From Altererythrobacter sp. BO-6 (GTDB taxonomy: Bacteria; Pseudomonadota; Alphaproteobacteria; Sphingomonadales; Sphingomonadaceae), in the NCBI RefSeq assembly GCF_011047315.1, contig NZ_CP049259.1:2895001-2959000 (forward strand): a stretch of 64,000 nucleotides of DNA, read 5' to 3'. The stretch's first letter is position 1. Each line of letters opens with the position of its first letter. The notes beneath the pieces are model-generated. The model worked only from the letters and a program-made list of their open reading frames with translations. It ran no database searches and was not told where the DNA came from. Shown here piece by piece: positions 47,310-55,102 of this stretch. The position numbers were made by a program, and so were the translations under genes.

Positions 47310-47747
47310 ATGGCTGAAGCGAAAACCCAGGTCACGGGAGCTGATCCGGCGGATTTCATCGAAGCAGTCGAGCCGGAGTGGAAACGCGAGGAAGCGCGGG
47401 TCATCGACGCGCTTTTTCGCAAAGTCACGGGCGAGACGCCCAAGATGTGGGGCCCGGCGATCATCGGCTATGGCGAGTACAGCACCACATACGCCAGCGG
47501 ACGCGATGTGACCTGGATGCGCGCCGGGTTCAGCCCGCGCAAGGCCAAGCATTCGCTTTACCTGATGGGCGGCTATTGCGACGAGATTGCGGCCCGACGC
47601 CGGGACGAGCTGCTGCTGAGACTGGGCAAGTATTCGACCGGCAAGAGCTGCCTCTACATCAACAAGCTGGCCGATATCGATCTGGAGGTGCTGGAGCAGA
47701 TGATCGCCGCCGACTGGGAGGCGATGGCGCGCCGGTTTCCGCAATAG
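47310..47747 (+). CDS. DUF1801 (YdhG-like) protein
   Basis: Soluble protein of 145 residues. ATG 47310 has GGAGGGG about six bases upstream; ATG 47304 is the alternative but too close to it. The pattern PEWKREEARVIDALFRKVTG, ETPKMWGPAIIGYGEYSTTY, RDVTWMRAGFSPRKAKHSLY and SCLYINKLADIDLEVLEQMI fits DUF1801. Function unknown. It is divergent from the cyclopropane synthase, sharing an 80-base promoter spacer, and 18 bases upstream of the LptB-like gene. Confidence 0.83.
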   Translation: MAEAKTQVTGADPADFIEAVEPEWKREEARVIDALFRKVTGETPKMWGPAIIGYGEYSTTYASGRDVTWMRAGFSPRKAKHSLYLMGGYCDEIAARRRDELLLRLGKYSTGKSCLYINKLADIDLEVLEQMIAADWEAMARRFPQ

Positions 47748-47765
47748 GGCGCGGCTGAAAGTCCA

Positions 47766-48533
47766 GTGAACGATCGTGCGCCCGACAAGACTGTTGTTCA
47801 AGCCAGCGGCGCGGCGCGACTTGAGGCGATCGAGTTGCGCAAGAATTTCGGCAAACGCCCGGTTCTCGATGGCGTATCCCTGACGATTGAGCAGGGCGAG
47901 GTGGTTGGCCTGTTCGGACCGGACGGTGCGGGCAAGACCACGACCTTCTATTGCCTACTTGGCCTGTTGCGCCCCGATATGGGCCGCGTCACGCTTGATG
48001 GGCAGGACGTGTCGCGCCTGCCCTTCTACCGCCGCGCCGTGCTGGGTCTTGCCTATCTGCCCGAGCAGCCGTCGATATTTCGCGGACTGACGGTGGAGCA
48101 GAACATCCGGTCCATGCTCGAAGTGGTCGAGCCGGTGCGCGAACTTCGCGAAGAACGGCTGGAGGATTTGCTCGACGCGCTCGACCTGGTGCGCTTGCGT
48201 GACGCCGCGGCGACGTCGCTCTCGGGTGGCGAGCGGCGGCGCTGCGAAGTGGCCCGCGCCCTGGCGCTCGATCCCAAGATCATCCTGCTTGACGAACCCT
48301 TTGCCGGGATCGACCCGCTTACCATCGCCAGCATCAAGGAAATGATCGGCGAAATGCGCAGCCGCAATATCGGCATATTGCTGACCGACCAGAATGTGCC
48401 GGAAATGCTGGGCGTGATCGAGCGCGCCTATGTCATGGACGGGGGGCGGATAATCTTTTCAGGCACGCCGGAGGAAATGCTGCGCGAACCGCTGGTGATC
48501 GATCATTACCTGGGGCAGGGGCATCGCAGCTAA
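47766..48533 (+). CDS. lptB: LptB-like ABC ATPase (LPS export type)
   Basis: ATPase of 255 residues with Walker A GPDGAGKTT, a Q-loop YLPEQPSIFRGLTVEQNI typical of LptB, signature LSGGERRRCEVARAL, Walker B IILLDEPFAGIDP and the LLTDQNV H-loop region. LptB powers lipopolysaccharide export from the inner membrane with LptFG. The usual neighbours lptA and lptC are not here, so it is either a detached LptB or a paralogue. Start GTG 47766. Stop overlaps the convergent oxidoreductase gene by four bases. Confidence 0.8.
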   Translation: MNDRAPDKTVVQASGAARLEAIELRKNFGKRPVLDGVSLTIEQGEVVGLFGPDGAGKTTTFYCLLGLLRPDMGRVTLDGQDVSRLPFYRRAVLGLAYLPEQPSIFRGLTVEQNIRSMLEVVEPVRELREERLEDLLDALDLVRLRDAAATSLSGGERRRCEVARALALDPKIILLDEPFAGIDPLTIASIKEMIGEMRSRNIGILLTDQNVPEMLGVIERAYVMDGGRIIFSGTPEEMLREPLVIDHYLGQGHRS

Positions 48534-49270
48534 AGCCCGGCATACCACTGGTAGCCGTACTGATCCTCCCAGAACCCACCTTTGCCGCCCTCGATATCGT
48601 CCAGGCTGGCAACCGCTTCGATCCCGGTTAGGTATTTTGGGTGCTTGTAGCCAAGCTGGCGCTCGATCCGCATGCGCAGTGGCGCGCCGTTCTTTTCGGG
48701 GAGCGGTTCGCCATTGAGCATATGCGCGACAATGGTTTGCGGATGATAGGCATCGACCATGTCGATGCTCTCGTAATATTTGTGGCCATAGAGCGTATCG
48801 GCGCAGCGGAAGACGATGAAATTCGCCTCTGGCAGCACCCCTGCGGCGTCGAGCAGCAGCGACAATTGCGGACCGGTCCACTCGCCGATCGCGCTCCAGC
48901 CCTCGACGCAGTCATGCCTTGTGATCTGGGTGCGCTGGGGCAGCTTGCGGATGTTCTCAAGGCTCAACGCCAGCGGCGTTTTGACTAGCCCGGTGACTTC
49001 GAGTTCCCACTCCGCAAACCCGCTTGCCAATTGGGTGCGATAGTAGGCGCTGTCGACAGTGACGGACCCATTGCCCTTGAAGGTGGGCGAAAGGTCCGCA
49101 CGGGTGAATTCCGGGGCCAGCGCTTGCCGGTTGGCCAGCGCGCGGTGGGCCTTGAGATGCCAGTCCTGCGCATGTTCGAACAGCGATTGCCCAAGGTTGC
49201 TTTCCGCCACTTTGGAACAGCCAGCCGCAAACAGCCCGGCCATTCCGGCGATGATGTTCCTACGCTGCAT
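48530..49270 (-). CDS. Molybdopterin-dependent oxidoreductase, Tat-type lipoprotein (sulfite oxidase fold)
   Basis: Protein of 246 residues. Its N-terminus MQRRNIIAGMAGLFAAGCSK joins a twin-arginine motif to a lipobox (Cys18), so export as a folded, Moco-loaded lipoprotein is predicted. The molybdenum-ligating Cys is in TRHDCVEGWSAIGEWTG (Cys121). The body fits the MsrP/sulfite-oxidase fold in short form, lacking the dimerisation domain. Its start overlaps the cytochrome b gene, which probably feeds it electrons; MsrP-type repair of oxidised methionine is one possible role. Confidence 0.85.
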   Translation of the reverse strand: MQRRNIIAGMAGLFAAGCSKVAESNLGQSLFEHAQDWHLKAHRALANRQALAPEFTRADLSPTFKGNGSVTVDSAYYRTQLASGFAEWELEVTGLVKTPLALSLENIRKLPQRTQITRHDCVEGWSAIGEWTGPQLSLLLDAAGVLPEANFIVFRCADTLYGHKYYESIDMVDAYHPQTIVAHMLNGEPLPEKNGAPLRMRIERQLGYKHPKYLTGIEAVASLDDIEGGKGGFWEDQYGYQWYAGL

Positions 49271-49931
49271 GTTGACCTCCCGTGATCATGTCGCGGATCT
49301 GCTTCATCGGTCCGGACAGCAGCACCAGCGCGATATGGACGATGGAGAAGCCGAAAATCGCCCATGCGGTGATGAAATGGATCGAGCGCGCACTCTGCCG
49401 CCCTCCAAATATCTCGACCAGCCATGGCGCGGCCGGCTCGATACCCGGGCTGATCGCCATGCCGGTGAAGATCATCACCGGCAGGAATACCCCCAGCACC
49501 GAGCCATAGGCCAGCTTCTGCAGGAAATTGAACTTCGCCCCCTCATGCTCGAAATTGAGCTTCAGGTGTTCGACCACATCGTGCCAGATCGCGGAGGGCG
49601 TCCATTCGGCGCGGGTCGTGCGCAGGTCGCGCCAGAAGTGGCGGTTCACCAGCATGGCCACCCACATCACCAGCAGGCCTACGGCAAAGGGCCAAGCCAT
49701 CAGGAAGTGCCAGGCGCGCGCTTCGGCAAGGCTGTAATAGCCCGGGATGGTCGCCCAGTCGGGAAAGCGCATGACGGAGGTCCAGGCGCCGATGCCGTCA
49801 AAACCGTAATCGCCCCAATAAAGATATCGGTGGGCGTTGGAGATATTGAGCCCGCTCATGAACAGCACGATCACGCAGAGCGCGTTGATCCAGTGCCACA
49901 GGCGCGTCGATAGCGCGTGTTTCTTCATCAA
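49260..49931 (-). CDS. Cytochrome b561-type membrane subunit for the Moco oxidoreductase
   Basis: Protein of 223 residues with four to five hydrophobic segments and conserved histidines: STRLWHWINALCVIVLFMSG, EARAWHFLMAWPFAVGLLVM and ARSIHFITAWAIFGFSIVHI. The His placing fits di-haem cytochrome b561/FdnI-type subunits. It overlaps the oxidoreductase start by 11 bases, so the two form a membrane complex that would pass quinol electrons to the periplasmic enzyme. It follows the SDR gene with a four-base overlap. Confidence 0.85.
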   Translation of the reverse strand: MMKKHALSTRLWHWINALCVIVLFMSGLNISNAHRYLYWGDYGFDGIGAWTSVMRFPDWATIPGYYSLAEARAWHFLMAWPFAVGLLVMWVAMLVNRHFWRDLRTTRAEWTPSAIWHDVVEHLKLNFEHEGAKFNFLQKLAYGSVLGVFLPVMIFTGMAISPGIEPAAPWLVEIFGGRQSARSIHFITAWAIFGFSIVHIALVLLSGPMKQIRDMITGGQHAA

Positions 49932-50692
49932 TTACCCCCCATTTCACGTGCCAGCCAGATCACGTCGCGTGGCTGAGCCAGCAAGTGTTGCCCGCTGTCG
50001 ACGAAGATCGTTTCGCCGCTCCGCAAGTACCCTTGGGCCAGCATCAGTGCGGCCGCGGCGACTTCGTCCGGCCCGGTCTTGCGCTTGAGCAGATTGAGCC
50101 GGTGGGAGACCTCGATCTCGTCCTCGTTCTGGTCATGGCTGGCGAGGATCGCGCCGGGGGCCAGGCCATAGACCCGGTCATCGGGCCCGGCGGCGCCCGT
50201 CGCCAGCATCGGTATGGTTGCAGCAAGCGCGTGCTTGCTCATGGTGTAGCTGAAGAAATCGGGGTTGGGGTTTTCCAGCTTTTGGTCGGTAATGTGGATC
50301 ACGCGCCGTCCCCCCGTTGCCCTGGCCGTGGCCAGAAAGGCCTGCGCCATGCGCGCGGGCGTTTCGGCGTTAACCTGCATCACAGCCTTGTTCGTCGCGG
50401 GATCGAGGCCGGTTACGGGGTCGTAGGGAAAAATCGACGCATTGTTAATGAGTACACGCCAATCGGGCAGCCGAGCCGCCAAGGCTTCGACCATGGCGAC
50501 CGCTGCGTCGCCATCTGCAAGGTCGCATTGCACGATCTCGGCCGAGGGCAGGCTATCGGCCAGCGCACGGGCTTCATCATCCGAACCACGATAATGGATC
50601 ACGGTGTGCCAGCCGGCTTCCGCGAACGCCTGCACGATGCGGGCGCCGATCCGCGCCGCCCCCCCCGTAACCAAGACTGCTGGCCTCGACAT
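49928..50692 (-). CDS. Short-chain dehydrogenase, pteridine-reductase/FolM-like
   Basis: Soluble SDR of 254 residues. VLVTGGAARIGARIVQAFAE is the TGxxxGxG cofactor loop, LINNASIFPYDP the NNAS motif, YTMSK the catalytic YxxxK. The Arg after Gly-Gly-Ala-Ala and the SIFPYD segment recall pteridine reductases and FolM, which reduce dihydropterins. It heads a coupled operon with the cytochrome b and Moco enzyme, suggesting a link to pterin chemistry, though this is inference. Confidence 0.8.
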   Translation of the reverse strand: MSRPAVLVTGGAARIGARIVQAFAEAGWHTVIHYRGSDDEARALADSLPSAEIVQCDLADGDAAVAMVEALAARLPDWRVLINNASIFPYDPVTGLDPATNKAVMQVNAETPARMAQAFLATARATGGRRVIHITDQKLENPNPDFFSYTMSKHALAATIPMLATGAAGPDDRVYGLAPGAILASHDQNEDEIEVSHRLNLLKRKTGPDEVAAAALMLAQGYLRSGETIFVDSGQHLLAQPRDVIWLAREMGGN

Positions 50693-50757
50693 AAAAACTG
50701 TTGAGCAGATTCGCTGTCACTTGGCTAGGGAGTGCTGAATCGCAAAGGAGAAACGCG

Positions 50758-51603
50758 ATGAAGCTCGATCTGGTTGACGTGTTCGGTTCCGGCCCGCTTA
50801 GCGGCAATCCCCTGGCTGTGGTGCATGGGGGCGATGACCTGAGCGCGGATGAAATGCTGGCGCTGACGCGTTGGCTGGGCTTTTCCGAGACGACCTTCCT
50901 GCTGCCGCCAACCGATCCGGCGGCGGATTACCGGGTGCGGATCTTCTATCCCGCAGGCGAACTGCCGTTCGCGGGGCACCCGACACTGGGCAGCGCGCAT
51001 GCATGGCTGGGGGCGGGAGGTTTGCCCAGGCAGCCTGGCACGATCGTGCAGGAGTGCGGGGTGGGCCTGGTCGAAGTGCGGCAGGACGGTGCGCGACTGG
51101 CGTTCAAGGCGCCGCCGCTGACCAAAAGCGGGCCGCTGAGCGCTGAAGAGCGCGCCAATGCGATCGCGCTGACGGGGGTTGATCCTGATGCCGTGATCGA
51201 AGCGGTACATGTCGCTAATGGCCCAGGCTGGCAATTGCTGCGGCTTCGCTCTGCCGATGACGTGCTGGCGGCCGAACCTGCGGCCAAGGCGCCAGCGGGC
51301 ACTGATATCGGGCTCGCCGGGCCGTGCGATGCGGGGGAGGGCGCCGATTGGGAACTGCGCGCATTCTTTACCGACGCAATCGGACGTTTCGTAGAGGATC
51401 CGGTGACCGGCAGCTTCAACGCCGGGGTCGCGATGCACCTGTTCGGCTCAGGCATGGCGCAGGGCAGCTATCGTGCGGCGCAGGGGCGCAAGACCGGGGC
51501 GGACGGATTGGTCCATTGCCGGCAGGACGACGCAGGGGGCATCTGGATCGGCGGGACCTGCGCAACCGTGGCGCAACAAGCCGGTCTCACTGCCTTCGGA
51601 TAG
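50758..51603 (+). CDS. PhzF-family epimerase/isomerase
   Basis: PhzF-fold protein of 281 residues. ATG 50758 follows AAAGGAGAAACG. Typical marks: DVFGSGPLSGNPLAVV, the catalytic Glu in LGFSETTFLLPP, RIFYPAGELPFAGHPTLGSA and the second-domain EDPVTGSFNAGVAMHLF. Members isomerise small acids, but the substrate cannot be told here. It is divergent from the SDR gene and followed by a strong terminator. Confidence 0.9.
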   Translation: MKLDLVDVFGSGPLSGNPLAVVHGGDDLSADEMLALTRWLGFSETTFLLPPTDPAADYRVRIFYPAGELPFAGHPTLGSAHAWLGAGGLPRQPGTIVQECGVGLVEVRQDGARLAFKAPPLTKSGPLSAEERANAIALTGVDPDAVIEAVHVANGPGWQLLRLRSADDVLAAEPAAKAPAGTDIGLAGPCDAGEGADWELRAFFTDAIGRFVEDPVTGSFNAGVAMHLFGSGMAQGSYRAAQGRKTGADGLVHCRQDDAGGIWIGGTCATVAQQAGLTAFG

Positions 51604-51606
51604 GAA

Positions 51607-51638
51607 AAGGGCGCGCCAGCAATTGCCAGCGCGCCCTT
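51607..51638. terminator. Bidirectional terminator-like hairpin
   Basis: AAGGGCGCGC and GCGCGCCCTT (ten-base perfect stem) around a 12-base loop containing GCAATTGC. The flanking A and T make it usable on both strands, ending the phzF-like gene and the convergent glycine-zipper gene. Confidence 0.8.
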
Positions 51639-51662
51639 GATCCCGATTGGCGAATTAACCGA

Positions 51663-52049
51663 TTAGCGGCACTGCAAATTGCCGCGGTCAATCTCGCGAC
51701 CCAGTACGCCGCCGATCGCCGCACCGAGCAGCGCGCCCAGCGTCTTGTCGCCGCGACCGGCAAGCTCGTGCCCGGCCAATGCGCCAACGCCGGCACCAAT
51801 CACGAGGCCAGTCGTGCCGTTGTCGCGCTTGCAGTAATATTTGCCATCCCTGCCGCGCCAGATGTAGCTGTCGCGCGAAATGCGGCGCGGCTCGATATAG
51901 TAACCGCGTGAATCGTAGATGGCGCGGTCCTTGGCGCGCTTGCCATGCGCCGGGGCCCAGGGCGGCGGGTCAGCGGCTGCGGGAGCCGCAGTGCCAAGCC
52001 CGGTCAGCGCCATGCTGGCAGCGGCGAATGCGATTGCGATCTTCTTCAT
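51663..52049 (-). CDS. Secreted glycine-zipper (2TM) envelope protein
   Basis: Protein of 128 residues with a signal peptide ending near APAAADPP. After an Arg/Tyr-rich region (RGYYIEPRRISRDSYIWRGR, KYYCKRDNG) comes a glycine-zipper stretch GLVIGAGVGALAGHELAGRG and LGALLGAAIGGVLGREIDRG. Such proteins are outer-membrane-associated and of unclear function. The cysteines near 73 and the last residues may bond. Start ATG 52049 with AGGACAG upstream. Resembles in style, but is not clearly homologous to, the 11475 and 12167 genes. Confidence 0.78.
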   Translation of the reverse strand: MKKIAIAFAAASMALTGLGTAAPAAADPPPWAPAHGKRAKDRAIYDSRGYYIEPRRISRDSYIWRGRDGKYYCKRDNGTTGLVIGAGVGALAGHELAGRGDKTLGALLGAAIGGVLGREIDRGNLQCR

Positions 52050-52189
52050 CGTTCTGTCCTTTCCGTTTCCCTGTGACGGATTAACGGTCGGTTTCGTTCA
52101 TCGATCCACAACGCCAGATGAACGGTGAAGGTAAATGCGAATAATGCGACAGAGCGTGCGCCGGAGTGCGACGAACTGTTACCGGAAGT

Positions 52190-52831
52190 TTATGCCAAGC
52201 GCTTGTCGATGTCACGGACCAGCCGGTCCGACACGCGGTCAAGTACGCCGAGTTCCCTCAGTTGATCATCTGGGGCGCGGTAAGCACCATAAACTGCAAG
52301 AAATGCGCGCGCGACGCTCCACGCCTCATGGCCACGTTCGACCCGTTCGAGCATGTCCCCGGCTTGCGCACTGCCTGGCTCCAGCACGCGGTAGAACCAG
52401 CCCGATCGGCTGGCTGCGACCAGCGCCTTGACCATGCCCTTTGCACCCAGATGCTGCTCTATGGTGGAGCAGGGCTGGCGCGGCTGGCTCACTTCGATCA
52501 GCGCGCTGCCAAGCCGGAACCGGTCGCCAATGCAGACGTCATGCTCGGTGATCCCGATGGTGGAGATGTTCTCGCCCATGCTGCCAGGCTGCGCGAGCCG
52601 CGGCAGGGCGCCGAAATGGTGCATCAGCCAGCCATAGGTCTCATGCGGGAAATGATGCAGCGCCATGGCCGGATAGCCGTGATGCGCGCGATCGACCTGT
52701 ACATCGCTGGCGATGCCGCGCTCGCCAATCGCGACCGGGCCAGTGATTGGCTGCTTTGATATCCCGCTGCTTTTGCCATTGGGGAGGGCGCCGGCGGCAC
52801 CAGCGCAGATCGCGTCAACCCGGACCTTCAC
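52190..52831 (-). CDS. MOSC-domain protein (YiiM-like)
   Basis: Protein of 213 residues with the MOSC core: [60 protein letters not shown] and the Cys in [16 protein letters not shown] that would carry sulfur or contact Moco. YiiM-type proteins reduce N-hydroxylated bases with Moco. Start ATG 52831 overlaps the rlmN stop, so they form one transcript. The Moco enzyme at 48530 is a thematic neighbour. Confidence 0.88.
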   Translation of the reverse strand: MKVRVDAICAGAAGALPNGKSSGISKQPITGPVAIGERGIASDVQVDRAHHGYPAMALHHFPHETYGWLMHHFGALPRLAQPGSMGENISTIGITEHDVCIGDRFRLGSALIEVSQPRQPCSTIEQHLGAKGMVKALVAASRSGWFYRVLEPGSAQAGDMLERVERGHEAWSVARAFLAVYGAYRAPDDQLRELGVLDRVSDRLVRDIDKRLA

Positions 52832-54060
52832 GCCTGTGCTGCCTCGCGATCCCGCTCCGCGCGGCTCTTCTTCTCGGCAGCCGTTTTCAGCTGGCCGCAG
52901 GCCGCGTCAATGTCGCGCCCGCGCGGGGTTCGGACCGGGGCGCTGATGCCGCCTTCGAACACGATTTCCGCGAAGCGCTTGACCCGCTCCGGCGTGGAGC
53001 ATTCGTAGGGTGCGCCCGGCCAGGGATTGAACGGGATGAGGTTCACCTTGGCCGGCAGCTTGTATTCGCGGATCAGGCGGACCAGCTCGCGCGCGTGCTC
53101 GTCGCTGTCGTTCTTGTCCTTGAGCATGACATATTCGAAGGTGATCCGCCGCGCGTTGCTGGCGCCGGGATAGGCGGCACAGGCCGACAGCAGTTCCTCG
53201 ATGCCGTACTTCTTGTTCAGCGGTACGATCTCGTCGCGGATGTCCTTGGTCACGGCGTGCAGCGACACCGCGAGGTTGACCCCGATCTCCTCGCCGCAGC
53301 GGTCCATCATCGGCACCACGCCGCTCGTCGACAGGGTGATGCGGCGCTTCGACAGGGCCAGGCCGTCGCCGTCCATCACCAGTTTGAGCGCGGTCTTGAC
53401 GTTGTCGAAATTGTAGAGCGGCTCGCCCATGCCCATCATCACGATATTGGTGAGCAGGCGCCCGTCGGAGGTGTACTGCGCGCTGTCTTCGTCCTCGTCC
53501 AGGCCAGCCATGCTGCCCTTGGGCCATTCGCCCAGCGCGTCACGCGCCAGCATGACCTGGCCGACGATCTCGCCCGGGGTCAGGTTGCGCACCAACTTCA
53601 TCGTGCCGGTGTGGCAGAACCGGCAATTGAGCGTGCAGCCGACCTGGCTGGAGACGCATAGCGTGCCGCGATCCGCATCGGGGATGAACACCATCTCGAA
53701 ATCGTGGCCATCTGCCGTGCGCAGCAGCCACTTGCGGGTTCCATCGACCGAATGCTGCGCCTCGACCACCTCGGGCCGGCCGATCACGAACCGTTCGGCG
53801 AGCCATGGGCGCATTGTCTTGGCGATGTCGGTCATTGCCTCGAAATCGGTCACGCCGCGGTGATAGAGCCAGTGGAACACCTGCTTGGCGCGCAGCTTGG
53901 CCTGCTTTGCGTCAAGCCCGGCTTCTGCAAACAGCTCGCGGATACGTTCCTTGGGCAGGCCGATCAGGTCGATACGGCCGTCGGCGCGCGGCGTGATGTC
54001 ACGCGCGACGGGAACGGGATCCACCGGTCCGGGGATCGACATGAGGGCGGTATCGGCCAT
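52828..54060 (-). CDS. rlmN: Dual-specificity 23S rRNA/tRNA m2A methyltransferase RlmN
   Basis: Radical SAM enzyme of 410 residues that methylates C2 of A2503 in 23S rRNA and A37 in tRNA. The Cys-x3-Cys-x2-Cys cluster is Cys142/Cys146/Cys149 ([12 protein letters not shown]). [21 protein letters not shown] and the second catalytic Cys in [12 protein letters not shown] are present. About 25 residues precede the conserved start. Overlaps the MOSC gene. Confidence 0.96.
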   Translation of the reverse strand: MADTALMSIPGPVDPVPVARDITPRADGRIDLIGLPKERIRELFAEAGLDAKQAKLRAKQVFHWLYHRGVTDFEAMTDIAKTMRPWLAERFVIGRPEVVEAQHSVDGTRKWLLRTADGHDFEMVFIPDADRGTLCVSSQVGCTLNCRFCHTGTMKLVRNLTPGEIVGQVMLARDALGEWPKGSMAGLDEDEDSAQYTSDGRLLTNIVMMGMGEPLYNFDNVKTALKLVMDGDGLALSKRRITLSTSGVVPMMDRCGEEIGVNLAVSLHAVTKDIRDEIVPLNKKYGIEELLSACAAYPGASNARRITFEYVMLKDKNDSDEHARELVRLIREYKLPAKVNLIPFNPWPGAPYECSTPERVKRFAEIVFEGGISAPVRTPRGRDIDAACGQLKTAAEKKSRAERDREAAQA

Positions 54061-54096
54061 GGAGCGCGCGCATATAGTGCGACGCGGTGGCTTTGG

Positions 54097-54624
54097 CTAG
54101 CGCTTGCGGCTCAAGGCTGCCGGGGCGCAACCAAGCGTGGCGGCATCGATCGCGCTGGCGGCGCCCGCCAGCACATAACGATCGGTGAAGCGCCGCCCGC
54201 TGATAGTCGTGGAGCTCACACTCATGCTCTCGGCCGAACGCAGGGCAGCCACGATGGCTGCATCCATTGCCGGGTCCGCCGCCCAGGCGTCTCCTCCTCC
54301 GCCCACGAGCACGAAGCTGCGCCCGCCCACCCGCAGGGACACGCGGGCATTCGGGCGGATTTCGCGCGACAGCCGGAAATGCACCTGGCCGCGGATCTGC
54401 CGGTTGGGCCAGCTGCCGATGCTGGCATAGGGTTCGTACTGGCGGGCGCGCATTGTTTCCGCGCCAGTCGGTTCAGGCTTGGCAATCGCATAGCAGCGCG
54501 GGATCTGTGCGTCGCGAAAGGCTGCCCAGCCGGAAAACACGCCCAGGCTCTCCTTCGCGGCGAGCGGCGCTGCGAGCATCAGGAACAGCGCGAACGGCAG
54601 GGCAGGGCGAAAGCGGCTAGTCAT
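54097..54624 (-). CDS. Invasion-associated-locus-B-like (IalB) secreted protein
   Basis: Protein of 175 residues; ATG 54624 gives signal MTSRFRPALPFALFLMLAAP. Then GVFSGWAAFRDAQIPRCYAI, a conserved pattern of IalB-like periplasmic proteins, GQVHFRLSREIRPNARVSLR and SFVLVGGGGDAWAADPAMDA. The family is widespread in alphaproteobacteria with no firm function; it is not evidence of pathogenicity. The start overlaps greB by eight bases. Confidence 0.75.
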   Translation of the reverse strand: MTSRFRPALPFALFLMLAAPLAAKESLGVFSGWAAFRDAQIPRCYAIAKPEPTGAETMRARQYEPYASIGSWPNRQIRGQVHFRLSREIRPNARVSLRVGGRSFVLVGGGGDAWAADPAMDAAIVAALRSAESMSVSSTTISGRRFTDRYVLAGAASAIDAATLGCAPAALSRKR

Positions 54625-55096
54625 AACTGATCGCCACCACTTCCCATTCCTTCGTGCCTGAGGGAAGGCGCACAACCCGCAAATCCCCGACCGACGCGCC
54701 TCTGAGCGCGCGGGCCAGCGGCGAATTCCAGCCGATCCGCCCGGCGCCAGCATCCTGCTCGTCATCGCCAACAATGGTCAAAACCTTCCGGTTGTCGTCC
54801 TCGTCGGCAATTTCCACACTCGCGCCGAAATATACCCGCGCCGTGTCAGGCTGCTCATTCGGGTCGACCACCCGCAGCGCTTTCATCCGCCGCGCCAGAT
54901 GCGCCAGTTCGCGGTCGATCTCGCGCATGCGCTTGCGGCCATACAGGTAATCGCCATTCTCGCTGCGATCGCCATTGCCCGCCGCCCAGCTGACGATTTC
55001 GACGATCTTCGGGCGCTCGTCTCCCAGCAAATGGTCGTAGCGCGCCTTGAGCGCCGCCATGCCTTGCGGCGTGATCGGGTCCCCTTGCGGTTTCAC
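54617..55096 (-). CDS. greB: Transcription elongation factor GreB
   Basis: Rescues backtracked RNA polymerase by stimulating transcript cleavage. The 159 residues hold the N-terminal coiled coil with the acidic tip Asp-Arg-Ser-Glu-Asn-Gly-Asp and YLYGRKRMREIDRELAHLAR, then the FKBP-like C-terminal domain (GRIGWNSPLARALRGASVGD). Start GTG/ATG region MKPQGDPITPQGMAALKARY is canonical. Six bases after the slt stop, with ialB-like following. Confidence 0.93.
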   Translation of the reverse strand: MKPQGDPITPQGMAALKARYDHLLGDERPKIVEIVSWAAGNGDRSENGDYLYGRKRMREIDRELAHLARRMKALRVVDPNEQPDTARVYFGASVEIADEDDNRKVLTIVGDDEQDAGAGRIGWNSPLARALRGASVGDLRVVRLPSGTKEWEVVAISYD

Positions 55097-55102
55097 TTCA
55101 GG

